From NCBI GenBank assembly GCA_023376005.1, contig CM042145.1, positions 15,436,482 through 15,500,481 of the forward strand: a DNA stretch of 64,000 bases. Direction: 5' to 3'. The position numbers and the translations under genes were made by a program. Shown here piece by piece: positions 1-9,469 of the stretch (position 1 is the first letter of the stretch; each line of letters opens with the position of its first letter). Under the pieces are notes generated by a model, which did not search any database, was not told the DNA's origin, and worked only from the letters and a program-made list of their open reading frames with translations. The DNA is from Doryteuthis pealeii. Its lineage: Eukaryota > Mollusca > Cephalopoda > Myopsida > Loliginidae.

Positions 1-202
1 CACATTAAATATCACCAGGGCTTGGTTTTTTAGCAATAATAATAGAGATTTGATTTATATTCGTGAAGATAATTAAAAAATAAAATTTAAATGATAACAG
101 CATGGATTTTTTTTTTTCATTTAATATTTTAAATAGTAGACAGAGTAGCTGGATCAATGCAAGGTCTATTTTTTTACATAGGGATTTAAATGGGGCATCC
201 AT
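1..202 (+). mobile_element. Non-autonomous Helitron, internal fragment cut by window start
   Basis: Collinear with the interior of the Helitron at 6966-7392 (opposite strand) and with the one at 24014-24325: the same CACCAG...CTTGGTTTTT, GATTTGATTTATATTCGTGAAGAT and GGTCT...ATAGGGATTTAAATGG blocks occur in the same order. The 3' hairpin and CTAG end are absent, and a separate hairpin element follows directly. Confidence 0.75.
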
Positions 203-216
203 TTAATTTGGTTGAA

Positions 217-355
217 TCAATACAACTGCATGTTTTAACATGCAAATATCATAAAATGTGTTCTTAATAACAATTAAGTTCATTTCAAATAATGCGCAAG
301 CAAATTAAGAACACATTTTATGATATTTTCGTGCTAAAACATGCAGTTGTATTGA
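217..355. repeat. Long imperfect inverted repeat (51-nt arms), MITE-like
   Basis: Arm 217-267 is the near-perfect reverse complement of 305-355, with a 37-nt spacer. Transcribed or single-stranded it would form a long hairpin. No protein is encoded. It abuts the Helitron fragment, so it may be a MITE inserted there or a product of the Helitron's truncation. Confidence 0.8.
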
Positions 356-732
356 TTTGAACAAATTCGTATTTTCAGTGTAGATTTACGGTGAAATGAA
401 AATGGCCGACCAAAACATATGGCTTCCTCAAAGTGAAACAAACAAGTGGAGGTTACTCTCATTTATGTAACTAATGTTCAGATTACCTAACATTCTATCT
501 CTAGAGTACACAGTACAGATTACCAAAAAGAGATCACAATTTAGGAAGTGTGTCTCTTGTGCCATATTTTAATCGTTCTAATGAATCTAAGCAAGTTGTC
601 ATGGTTTTACATTAGACACAAGAGCAAAAACAAGACTTTTTAAAAGATAAAAACAATAAAGATTGAAGAGATGTGGTTGTTTCCTTCATGTTTCACAGGA
701 TAACTTCTACTCCCTAATGCGTACAGGGTTGT

Positions 733-1158
733 GTCCCTTAGATCAATGTAAATTCAAGCCACTGAATCTGATTACTTACTCTGTCAGTGGAACACGTTGA
801 CTGTATCCTCTGCAGATAGAGGGGTATAACCTCCCTCTGCCCTGAAAGGAGTGTCTTGGGTATGATACTAATCTGGATCTAGTGGTGAGGCTTCAGCTCT
901 GGAGATCTGTGAAGAGTGTAGTACTTGTCATTACTCCCAGGTCCACTCTGGTGGTAGTACCTGTTAGGGTCCCATCTATGGGTCAAATAAATCTGTTTGC
1001 AAATTATTTGTATTAGATAGGAATACTTGATATCATATACCTGTGTGCAAAAGACTTTTAAGAAACTATACAAAAAATGTATAATGTACGTGATTCCCTA
1101 ACGTCTAGGCATAAAATAACCCCTGACGGATTGACATGCCATTAAAATCAATGGACCT
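733..1158 (+). repeat. Interspersed repeat family E (SINE-like), copy 1
   Basis: A ~400-bp family seen repeatedly in the window, recognisable by GGTCCACTCTG...GTAGTACCTGTTAGGGTC, TATCTATGGGTCAAATA, and the 3' end CTAGGCATAAAATAACCC...TTGACATGCC(A/G)TTAAAATCAA. No coding capacity was found. Other copies are near 10893-11010 (minus), 28623-29152, 41306-41868, 44935-45200 and 48748-49120. A tail-only piece lies at 1795-1855. Confidence 0.8.
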
Positions 1159-1349
1159 TATTAACTCATTGGACTAAAGTAATGATTTAAGTCTAAAATG
1201 AATGGACATATTTCTGGTTAGGAAACATGATAGGTATGGCCAAAATTTAATGCTTTTTACCCCCTCCCCCTCCATGAATTAAAATTCAACAAAACTCAGA
1301 AAAAAATGAATGAAACTTAACATAATTTTGCTGTATTATAAAGAGGAAG

Positions 1350-1442
1350 ATGTAATGGTTAGGGTTATAGGAAATGGACTTGTCAACCCGAGTTCAAATC
1401 CTGGACAAGGCTGTTTACATTTTTACATAGCATTAATACTAG
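1350..1442 (+). mobile_element. SINE-A, truncated 5' part
   Basis: Has the family-A head: GTAATGGTTAGGG, GGACTTGTCAAC, and B-box-like GAGTTCAAATCC, then GCTGTTTACAT. The body after ATTAATAC is missing. The 1440-1570 stretch that follows is also repetitive, with a relative at 43855-43990 (shared TTTACCAAAAAT and GATTTTAATGAAATTTTCA). Confidence 0.65.
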
Positions 1443-1858
1443 GAACTGGCAAAATGAGCCAAAAATGCGTTTTTGACAAAATGACTTTAGCCCCCCTACA
1501 GAAAATAATTTACCAAAAATCAGGGAATATTCGGATTTTAATGAAATTTTCAGTGTTTATTTAACAATGAATGATCTTTATAATGCATTATTTATTTTAT
1601 TTCAAAACTGTTTACATTTTCACATAGCATTAATACACTTGAGAAAGGTATACAGCCCCCTCCACCCCACACCCCAAAATAGTGATTTGATTTATTTGTT
1701 TAACAGCATATGAATTCCTTATGGGTTATTTATTGCTGAAATTTGATTCATTTGTAAGAAACAACCAATAAAAAAAATACATATAAATGTAAAATGAATG
1801 TTATTCCCTAACCTCTAGGCATAAAATAACCCTATTTTATCAAATCAATCAATGCTTA

Positions 1859-2057
1859 TGGTCAAATCACGTTAAAAGCTCCAGTTCCCGCTTGATCACC
1901 GAGGTTAAGCAGTGATGAGTGTACAATATTTAGATGGGTGACCATTTAAGCAAAAGCAGGTACTGTAAGTAACCACATATCAAAATGAATTGATTCTGCA
2001 TTAAATGACTCGAAAAGGGTTTATATACCGTCAAACAAAACCAACCAACCAACCAAC
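1859..2057 (+). mobile_element. 5S-rRNA-derived SINE (SINE3 type), copy 1
   Basis: About 1861-1969 follows animal 5S rRNA: CCAGTTCCCG, TGATCACCGAGGTTAAGCAG, TAGATGGGTGACC and TACTGTAAG all occur at the expected spacing. This includes the internal pol III promoter region. It continues into a tail (GCATTAAATGACTCGAAAGGG...TATACCGTCAAACAAA) and ends in (CCAA)n. It is a retroposon and not a 5S gene, because it is diverged and carries the SINE tail. A second copy is at 51960-52180. Confidence 0.9.
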
Positions 2058-2100
2058 AATATGCAAATATATTAATCTATTATGGGATAGAGGTTGTAGC

Positions 2101-2104
<4 letters not shown>

Positions 2105-2134
<30 letters not shown>
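2105..2134. repeat. Poly(A) run
   Basis: About 30 A in a row shortly after the 5S-derived SINE; probably a retroposon tail remnant or simple expansion. Confidence 0.8.
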
Positions 2135-2137
<3 letters not shown>

Positions 2138-2449
2138 TTTACTTAAAAAAAAAAATTATGCTTCTTTTACTTTAAAATAGAAAATTTTCTTTTTAGTTTT
2201 ATGTTAAGTTTAATCTGACATGGCAGAACTGCATATACTGTATATACTTGTGTATAAGTTGAATTTTGAAGATCTTTTTAGGCAAAAATTTGGAGAATTA
2301 TACATTATACATTGGTAATAATTTAATAAAGTTAAAATTCAAATATAACAGGAAGGACTACAAAGCAACGACTGGCTTCAAAAATGAATTCCATAAATTA
2401 ATGATTTCATAACCATAAATCAAGAGACAACTTGTATGCTAGATCAATT

Positions 2450-3245
2450 TTATTCATGAGTATATATAGTACTTATGAACTGAGTATATATATAGTACTT
2501 ATGAACTGAGTAATATATAGTACTTATGAACTGAGTATATATATAGTACTTATGAACTGTATATATAGTATTATGAACTGAGTATATATAGTACTTATGA
2601 ACTGTGTATATATAGTACTTATGAACTGAGTATAAATAGTACTTATGAAATGAGTATATATAGTACTTATGAACTGAGTATATATATAGTACTTATGAAC
2701 TGTGTATATATAGTACTTATGAACTGAGTATATATAGTACTTATGAACTGAGTATACATATAGTACTTATGAACTGTGTATATATAGTACTTATGAACTA
2801 AGTATATATAGTACTTATGAACTGAGTATATATATAGTATGTATATATAGTACTTATGAACTGAGTATATATATAGTATTTATGAACTGTGTATATATAG
2901 TACTTATGAACTGAGTATATATATAGTACTTAAGAACTTAGAACTGAGTATATATAGTACTTAAGAACTATTATAGTACTTAAGAACTGAGTATGTATAG
3001 TACTTATGAACTGAGTATATATAGTACTTAAGAACTGAGTATATATATGAACTGAGTATATATAGAACTGAGTATATATAGTACTTATGAACTGTACTCA
3101 TGAACTGAGTATATATAGTACTTATGAACTGTGTATATATAGTACTTATGAACTGAGTATATATAGTACTTATGAACTGAGTATATATAGTACATATAAA
3201 CTGAGTATATATAGTACTTAAGAACTGAGTATACATAGTACTTAT
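2450..3245. repeat. AT-rich minisatellite, ~23-26 bp unit, about 30 copies
   Basis: Degenerate tandem copies of GAGTATATATAGTACTTATGAACT spanning about 0.8 kb, with units of variable (TA)n length and scattered base changes (GTG for GAG, TACTTAAG for TACTTATG). The minus strand stays open for about 120 codons purely because the unit lacks stops in that frame; it is not a gene. Confidence 0.95.
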
Positions 3246-3266
3246 ATATATTTTATGTTTTACTTT

Positions 3267-3326
3267 TTTTACAAAAGGTTGATATGCTGCAAAATAAAAC
3301 AACCAACCAACAATCAAATCAATCAT
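3267..3326 (+). repeat. Isolated SINE tail (5S-SINE / family-E type)
   Basis: AGGTTGATATGCTGCAAAATAAAA then (CCAA)n and (TCAA)n repeats, the 3' tail shared by the 5S-derived SINEs and family E. The head is missing, so it is 5'-truncated or separated by the minisatellite. Confidence 0.6.
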
Positions 3327-3501
3327 ATTTTACCTTGACCTTTGTACTTTCTAGTATTGTTTGCAGGTTATGTCACTAGTCTGAAGATGGAAAATTACCT
3401 TGACTTGCAACAAGGTACTTGACTTTTGTTTTCCTTTCAGTAGACAAATCAGTAAGCATTGTGACATTATTGTTTGGAGTTGTATATAAAATACTTTATT
3501 T

Positions 3502-3794
3502 GGAGGCGCGTGGTCAAATGGTTAGAGTCATAGGAGAAAGGGACTCGTCGACCTGAGTTCAATTCCTTGACAAACCTGTTTGCATTTCACATGGTGCTAA
3601 TACCCTTGGGAAAGGTATGAATCAAATTCTCCCTCCAGCTATGGGTAAATAGCAGGGCAGACTGGGCTCTTTAACCATGACTAGGTAACCAGTCTAGGAG
3701 AAGTAAAACGCTGAATTCAAACCTGTGAAACTTTACTTAAAAAATTGACCTAGTGTCGCATCCTGCTCATGCAGAGGGGTTGGTAAATATATAT
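3502..3794 (+). mobile_element. SINE-A, full length, with target-site duplication
   Basis: Starts GGAGGCGCGTGG, with a tRNA-like A box (TGGTCAAATGG) and B box (GAGTTCAATTCC), a body with CCCTCCAGCTATGGGTAAATAG, GGCTCTTTAACC and CCAGTCTAGGAGAAG, and a 3' end GCAGAGGGGTTGGTAAATATATA. It is flanked by AATACTTTAT on both sides (about 3490 and 3803), a 10-bp target-site duplication. Probably mobilised by a LINE; no protein. Confidence 0.9.
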
Positions 3795-3927
3795 ATATAT
3801 ATAGAATACTTTATAATTCAAAAAGTAAGATCTCCGAAGTGCTGGGGATGCAGGGAAACTGTTTATGTGGCTATTGGCAACACTGTTGTGTTTGTTGTTC
3901 GCCAGTCTTAGCTGAGATAGAGGCGGG

Positions 3928-3929
<2 letters not shown>

Positions 3930-3992
<63 letters not shown>

Positions 3993-3993
3993 G
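3930..3993. repeat. (CT)n microsatellite
   Basis: About 60 nt of CT repeats with one TTT interruption. It lies between two copies of a duplicated segment (about 3803-3906 and 4040-4161). Confidence 0.95.
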
Positions 3994-4061
3994 AAAAGAG
4001 AGTCTTGGCTTGGCATTGTGACATTATTGTGTAAATTTGTATATAGAATACTTTATATTGT

Positions 4062-4400
4062 GTTACAAGGGTAATTCCTAAAGTAAGATCTCCGAAGCAC
4101 TTGGGATGCAGGGAAACTGTTCCTGTGGCTATTGGCAACACTGTTGTGTTTGTTGAGCATGTGCCTGCCCCCTGCACACGCCTCGGTGCCATGTTCAGTC
4201 TTGGCTTGGCAGTTGTTTCTGTTTGCAGAGTTATTCAGTTTTAGAATGCAAAAGGCATTAAGCCAATTAAAATTCATTGCCAATTAATTGAAGTGTATGG
4301 TAAGTTGTGCATGGATGTCAAAAATATCGGCAAGTGGTGTAAGGAGTTTGCAACAATGACAAGGTTCAATGCTTTTTCAACAACATGGCAGCAAACTGTT
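4062..4400 (+). pseudogene. Mariner-type transposase remnant (N-terminal helix-turn-helix part)
   Basis: From about 4226 one frame reads VIQF*NAKGIKPIKIHCQLIEVYG then MDVKNIGKWCKEF, the pattern of a mariner-like N-terminus (…IH..L..VYG…MDVKNVRKWCREF…). It has an in-frame TAG and no catalytic D residues. The segment starting TTACAAGGGTAATTCCTAAAG at about 4062 is a plausible terminal-repeat end; part of it is duplicated at about 3803-3906. Confidence 0.7.
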
Positions 4401-4462
4401 TTGACATGGGCATACAAAAACTGTATCAACCTAAATGGCAAAAATGTAGAAACTTAATAGAA

Positions 4463-4735
4463 CTAGTGAAATAGATCACTAATTAGGACTGAGCCTATTC
4501 TAGTAGTGACCACCCCAAGTGGGGTTTAACAGGTTTGAATTCAGAGTTTTCCTTTTCCTAGACTGGTTGCCTCACCAAGGTTAAAGAGCTGTCCTACTAA
4601 TTACCCATAGCTGGAGGGAGAGTAGTTGGATTCATACCTTCCTGAGGATATTAGTGCTATGTGAACTGTAGCTTTGTCAAGTATTTGGAATCGGGTTGAA
4701 GCTACAGTTCACATAGTGCTAATACCCTTGAATAC
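4463..4735 (-). mobile_element. SINE-A, minus strand
   Basis: Reverse complement of the family-A body (CTAGACTGGTTGCCT, GGTTAAAGAGC, CCCATAGCTGGAGGGAG, CATACCTT). The head is rearranged: an extra inverted piece (CACATAGTGCTAATACCCTTG) follows at about 4707-4730. It begins with the tail AAATAGATCACTAATTAGGACTGAG seen in other full copies. Confidence 0.85.
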
Positions 4736-5379
4736 ATGTTCACACTAAATGAAATTATGAAATACATGTTCAAAATTTGAGATTATGTAAACATCATTGA
4801 CAATAAGCAATAAATGTTGTTGGAATTATTGTGGATATAAGGTGTGCTCTAATTCCCTACCTTGATTTATAGACTAGCCAAGGTCACATGAGTTATTCTT
4901 GCAACCAATCACTAGCAATAATGCGGGCCTGATAGAATACTTAAACCCCCACATTGGTCATAATTAAAACTGCACTCTTTGAGGACGGACATAAGATTGC
5001 TGGATCTTTACCAATACTCAGGAAGGACTTATATGATTACCAGAGTAACCAAAGGATTCATTATCGAGGGACTCTTTATCAACAATCCAATTCCACTGGA
5101 TAAACGCTTCTGCTTTAAGGCCAAGAAATGGCTCTTAAAAATGTAACAAATGTTTCTGTGATTTCTAAATATTTTAAGAGTATTTACAGTTTTCGAAGGA
5201 GCTCTTATTTCTCCATAGTTGTAGGCAAATTGTCGGACAAAGAAGAAACAAACACGAAAGTAAATGCAGACACTTGTATTGACAAAATTTACATAAAATT
5301 GTTGCAAATTTTAATGGTATTTGCTACAAACCTATCTGTGGAGTAATTTTCTTGGAGTAATGGTGATAACAGGGTACTC

Positions 5380-5800
5380 TTTTCGTTGGTAGGAAATGTT
5401 GATAAGACGCTTCGTCTCGGTAATTTCTCATCCTTTAGTAAGTGTGCAATAGTACCGGCCTTTATGCAGTATGCAGATACAATGCCTTAGAAGGGAGCTG
5501 GTTGTAAGTTCTGTGATAAGTGGGCCCTGTTTTGGGGCTTGTAATGAGAGCTTGGTGTTTTTACGTCTCTCCTCCAGTACTGTAAGTAAGCACTGGTTTT
5601 GGGCTTAGTGATGAATGAAGTTTGTTTATGCAACTACACTCAGTGGGTGCTCCTTGATAAGTAGGCCCTGTTTGGGCGAAGTGATGAGAGCGTTTGTTTT
5701 TACGTCTCTCATTGGTAACTGCTCCCTGATAAGTGAAGTTTTGGTATTTGGCGCCAACATACGATGTTGGCATTCGCCCCCTGGTGGCAGGGGGAAATAA
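5380..5800. repeat. Unrecognised GC-richer segment with internal direct repeats
   Basis: Contains three diverged copies of a ~90-120 bp motif (TGATAAGT(G/A)(G/A)GCCCTGTTT...GATGAGAGC...TTTTTACGTCTCTC) and then GGCGCCAACATACGATGTTGGC, an inverted repeat. It could be part of an LTR and its downstream region, but no TG...CA ends or target duplication were found. Short frames on either strand look fortuitous. Confidence 0.4.
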
Positions 5801-6127
5801 TTAGCTATGGAATTTCCAAAAATTTTGGAGACTTTACCTTTGTCAGTAAGGGATGCAGTATACGTATTCTAGGCCACAGCAACAGGGCAGACAAATGAGG
5901 GAAAAGGGTTAATGCTTGATGATGAATCACCTTGTTAAAATGTAACATTATGGCCCTCATTTCGGAATATAGTGACAATATATGAATATGTGAGCCTATC
6001 TCTATAAAGAACTAGAGTTTAATGAGAATATATGAATATGTGAGGCTATCTCTATTAATAACTAGACTGTAGTGACAGTATATGTCATATAGAAATAATT
6101 TAACTGAATAATGTCATATACCCCATT

Positions 6128-6320
6128 CATCATCATCATCATGTCGCGCAGTTTGCACGGATATCCATAACTATCTCTCGCCAACCTTCCCTATCATTCA
6201 TCGACTCTGGTAGCTCCTCTGCGCTGCGGCCAGCATCCATACATAGTTGGTCAATGTAGGTCCTGGCTGGTCGGCCCACATTAGCATGCCAAATGTGTTG
6301 GCTTCCACAGTAGTACGTCG
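6128..6320 (-). pseudogene. Non-LTR retrotransposon 3' end (C-terminus of pol)
   Basis: On the minus strand one frame reads GRPARTYIDQLCMDAG, then EELPESMNDREGWREIVMD and IRANCAT before a stop at about 6141. This is the typical tail of a class of LINE reverse transcriptases (…GRPA.TYIDQL..D.G…DR..WR..V…). It is followed by an (ATG)n tail, which is (CAT)n on the + strand at about 6128-6142. The upstream part (LWKPTH) is in another frame, so it is frameshifted and dead. Confidence 0.8.
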
Positions 6321-6591
6321 CTTACGAGCTCGTCCTTGCTTCTCCAGCAGTGCCCCGCATGCCTAGCCCGTCTTACTCGTATGGTTTGTGAGATGGGGGG
6401 CAGGTGGCCATACAGTTGCTTTTTTGTGGGGTGCTGCTTCCCCATTACATTGGGTATATTAATGGCAAGAAATATGAAGAGTTCTTATGTGGGTCTATTT
6501 CATCAGTGGCCATCTTCCTTTGGGTTGCTTTCCTCCTCTGGTTGATACAGCTTCTGTTATCCTGGGCTGCGGTTGTCTGTGCTCATTTCTT

Positions 6592-6835
6592 TGTTTTAAT
6601 AATGAAGACAAGACTTTGTTTAACTTTTCAAGATGTCTTTATTAAAAACTCGAAGCCCAAAAGGGTTTTAAATGCATGGTGAGAAGATGGCATCTTTGGG
6701 GACCGAAGACCCACATCTGCTCCTTCCGACTGACTGCCAAAATCTAACTATTCTAGCTAAGTCCCCTTCTCTCGCCTTGCATTTAGCCAATCAGAAATCA
6801 ACGGCTAGGTCAGTGAAAGGTGAACTGCTGTCAAT
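6592..6835 (-). repeat. Possible LTR-like or other retroelement remnant
   Basis: On the minus strand there is a CCAAT-type motif (GATTGGCT), then ATTTAAAACC, then AATAAAGACATC and an end ...TTAAAACA, a layout like an LTR. No convincing target duplication was found, so this is tentative. Confidence 0.25.
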
Positions 6836-6965
6836 AACCTTTTAAACAGTCAATAGTAACTTTCCATTTACCAAACTGTTATTTAAATCTTAGTACACTT
6901 ACAGTCATAATTTGTAGGAAACCCACGAATCATGTAACATTTATTTGTTACCACTTCTATAATAA

Positions 6966-7392
6966 CTAGAAGCGGCTACCCGGTGTCACCTGGGTAGAAA
7001 GGGGACAAAATTTAGTCTCGCAGATACATTATTACTAAATATGAATTGGATCCTCGCAGGATGTCCCATTAAAATCCTTATGTTAAAAAGACCTTTCATT
7101 GATTTGGCCTTGTGGGGCATCAGAAAAAAAAGTGCACAGATAATCTGGAAAGAAAAATCATTGTCTCTTATTTAAAATATTAAATGCAAAAAATCCATGT
7201 TGTTACTATTTAAATTTTATTTTTTAATTATCTTCACGAATATAAATCAAATCTTCATTATTTTTGCTCAAAAAGCAAGATCTGGTAATAGTGAATGTGT
7301 ATATATATTTACTTTGTTGTTAATTGATTTATTTTTGTAGTTTCAGCCAGACATACATACATACACATAACTGCCCTTTATATATGTAAAGA
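6966..7392 (-). mobile_element. Non-autonomous Helitron, complete ends
   Basis: Read on the minus strand it begins TCTTTACATATATAAAGGGC at 7392 and ends with a hairpin (CTACCCAGGTG...CCGGGTAG) followed by CCGCTTCTAG at 6966. The 5' TC, 3' hairpin about 10 nt before CTRR, and insertion between A and T are the Helitron hallmarks. It is 427 bp with no Rep/helicase coding. It is related to 24014-24325 and to 1-202. Confidence 0.9.
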
Positions 7393-7524
7393 TGGCAATT
7401 ATTCTATTATAAATTATCTTAAAAAGAAAGTCAATCAGGTGTAGATAGATTTTTTTCTTCTAAAAACAATGCAAACGCGATGTAGCTACCCCCAGAACAA
7501 AAAATACCTGATATACTGTTGGAA

Positions 7525-7772
7525 GGGCTGGGTTAGCTCAGTCGGTAGAGCCTAGAAACCACAAGGTTCCTAGTTCGATACTGGCCCTCGCCAAGTCAGC
7601 GTGTGAGTAGCACAGTGACCTGTGTGGTAAAGTAAGAGGCTGATGGTAGGTGTGACGCTCCACCTCAAATGCAAAAACAATCTCCTTGGTCTAGTACTAG
7701 TGAAAAGGGGATAGACTCCCTCGTTGATTGGCTGATACAGACTTTAGGCCACCCCGACGACTTTACTTACTT
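7525..7772 (+). mobile_element. SINE-B, tRNA-Lys-like head, copy 1
   Basis: Head GGGCTGGGTTAGCTCAGTCGGTAGAGC with the B box GGTTCCTAGTTCGATACT looks like a tRNA-Lys-type gene that lost its acceptor pairing. The body contains GGTAAAGTAAGAGGCTGATGG, CGCTCCACCTCA, ACAATCTCCTTGGTCTAG and GGGGATAGACTCCCT. It ends in TTTACTTTAC. Other copies are at 11033-11275 and 36816-37045 (+) and 39030-39290 (-), with a head-only piece at about 13465-13491 (-). Confidence 0.9.
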
Positions 7773-7849
7773 TACATCACCTTTCTATTTGATTAACCAC
7801 ATTAAACTCTATAAAAATACAATCACTGTTATTTGATAGCAAGAGGCAG

Positions 7850-8035
7850 ACGATATGCCAGAGAAACTATTACTGATGCAGACTGTGCAGATGATCTAGT
7901 GCTTCTTGCAAATACACCTGCTCAAGCTAAATTTCTGCTGTATAACCTGGAGTAGGCAGCAAAAGGCACTGGTCTCCATGTGAACTCAGATAAAACAGAG
8001 TTCATGTGTTTTAATCAAAGTCAGACATCTGTGGG
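7850..8035 (+). pseudogene. LINE reverse transcriptase fragment (palm, YADD region)
   Basis: One frame reads RRYARETITDADCADDLVLLAN, then TPAQAKFLLYNLE, a TAG stop, and LHVNSDKTEFMCFNQ. This is the catalytic palm of a non-LTR reverse transcriptase with the Tyr of YADD changed to Cys and one in-frame stop. The family is the one whose 3' end appears at 45.7-48.5 kb, or a close relative (inference). An A-rich stretch follows. Confidence 0.85.
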
Positions 8036-8164
8036 GATTAATAAAAAAAAATAAATTAAACCAAATAAAAATAAATAAAACAAAATTAAATTAAATTAAA
8101 TAAAAAAATAAATAAATAAAAGACAAAAAAAGTAACAATCTCCAAGAAGGCTTCAGACCAGTCA

Positions 8165-8950
8165 AACTTCTTGTTAAACTTGGGAACCTTCACAGAACTT
8201 AATACAGTTCTGAGCGACAATCATCTGGAGGTTGCTGGTTCAATCCTGACTACAGGCAAAAATAACATAGAATACTTAACATAGCTTAACACTTGTACCC
8301 ATGTAATGGTTAATGGATGAGAACAATCTACCCCAATGTTTTAAATATAGGGTTTGGTTCGAAGTCACATGAATAATAATAATAATAATATCCTTTCATC
8401 TAGTATATTTGGTCTGAGACCTGTCAGCTGTTCCTTATAAATATTCATTTTAATTCCCCAGAATATTTATAATCATTCCACAGATTATCCAACTTTGTCT
8501 TGAAGGAGTTTAGAGATGGGGCATTCACTACTGATGAAGGTAGTTTATTCCATGTATTCACAACTCTGTTGCTAAAATAATTTTGTCTTGTGTTTGCTTT
8601 ACAAAATTTTTTAAGGAGTTTTAATTTATGTTCCCTTCTATAGGTATTTTGAACAATGTTTAGTAGGTCAGAGTTTGTTGAATAAAAACCATGCGTGTAT
8701 TTGTAGGCTTCAATCATATCCCCTCTTATACATCGGAAAACCAGACTTGGTAAGTCAATGTTTCTGTCTTTCTTCATGCGAAAGGGATTTTAAATTATTC
8801 ACTAATTTAGTAGCTCTCCTCTGAACTCCCTCAATGAGTTTTGTGAAAGTTCCTGATTGACAAGAAACCTCTGAAAGAGGCTGGAGGACACATCAGCAAA
8901 AATGTGTATATAACAATAAAGACGAGAACAACAGTCCAAAAACTCTAAAT
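8165..8950 (+). mobile_element. SINE-C copy split by a LINE insertion
   Basis: The 5' part (8165-8371) has the B-box-like GGTTCAATCCTGAC, AACATAGCTTAACAC and GGTTTGGTTCGAAGTCACATGA. The 3' part (8858-8950) has GACAAGAAAC...CTGAAAGAGGCTGGAGGACACATCAGC, GACGAGAACAACAGTCC. In the uninterrupted copy at 12350-12725 these are continuous. The LINE at 8372-8857 therefore inserted into an older SINE-C. Confidence 0.8.
8372..8857 (-). pseudogene. CR1/L2-like LINE 3' end (5'-truncated), minus strand
   Basis: The frame 8777-8445 encodes NIDLPSLVFRCIRGDMIEAYKYTHGF, LKLLKKFCKANTRQNYFSNRVVNTWNKLPSSVVNAPSLNSFKTKLD, the conserved C-terminal end of CR1/L2-type reverse transcriptases. Upstream (to about 8857) another frame continues the protein (KLIEGVQRRATKLVNNLKSLSHEERQKH), so there is a frameshift near 8775. 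The 3' end is a (ATT)n tract at 8372-8390, typical of a CR1/L2-style microsatellite tail. Confidence 0.88.
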
Positions 8951-8955
8951 AATAC

Positions 8956-9266
8956 TGTTATGTATTAGAAATACATTAACGAGAAGATTGCGAGTGGTTG
9001 TAATAATAGTTTATTATTACAATAAATACAAATAACAAAAATGGCTCTTGGCCGGCAAGGTAAAAAGTCTCTGAGCGTAAAAGAGGATTTGGTAAAGATT
9101 ACTTATCTTCTGAAGAGTTGTAGCACGTGGGTTTACATCCGAGAATACAAAACAACCTTCATGGGTGGATATCACCTCACATCACGCTGAGCTAATCTTC
9201 TGTTGTCCTTTTATACGTAGTCATTTGCATATGTGAGGGATTATCCGGTTACTTCCCTTTACAACA
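8956..9266 (-). mobile_element. Solo LTR with 5-bp target-site duplication
   Basis: A 311-bp element starting TGTT and ending ACAACA, flanked by identical AATAC at 8951-8955 and 9267-9271. On the minus strand it begins TGTTGTAAAGGG, has TATAAAAG near 9220 and AATAATAAAC toward its end, the order expected of promoter and poly(A) signal in an LTR. No internal retrotransposon sequence is attached, so it arose by LTR-LTR recombination. The superfamily cannot be told from the LTR alone. Confidence 0.85.
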
Positions 9267-9312
9267 AATACATAATGTCATTTTTTAATTGTCTAAATTC
9301 TCAATATAATGG

Positions 9313-9465
9313 AAATAACTGTGAAATGTTAATTAGAATTTTCCTGACATTAGTACATTATTCTATGTACTATGCATGAGCCTTTAATGAGTTGTGGTGC
9401 ACCTGAGCACTGTATGCAATAAATTTCATTATATTGTTCTAGCAAAAAAAAAAAAAAAAAAAAAA
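9313..9465 (+). mobile_element. LINE-D 3' end fragment with poly(A)-like run
   Basis: Reads TGACATTAGTACATTATTCTATGTAC, GAGTTGTGGTGCACCTGAGCACTGTATGCAATAAATTTCATTAT, the 3'-terminal sequence of the LINE family seen with coding at 51064-51700 (opposite strand there). A run of 21 A follows at about 9445. Confidence 0.8.
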
Positions 9466-9469
9466 TGCC

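Noticed and set aside
1861..1969. 5S rRNA gene
   Set aside because: Too diverged, continues into a SINE tail with (CCAA)n, and a second copy elsewhere has a target-site duplication.
2450..3245. CRISPR-like array
   Set aside because: Units are contiguous without unique spacers, in a eukaryotic genome.
2961..3326. 121-codon minus-strand frame of ISTIYTQF repeats
   Set aside because: It is a translation of the minisatellite unit, open only because the unit has no stop in that frame.
7525..7600. tRNA-Lys-like sequence (also at 11033, 36816 and, reversed, 39230-39290)
   Set aside because: Acceptor-stem pairing is lost and a constant SINE body follows; these are SINE heads, not tRNA genes.
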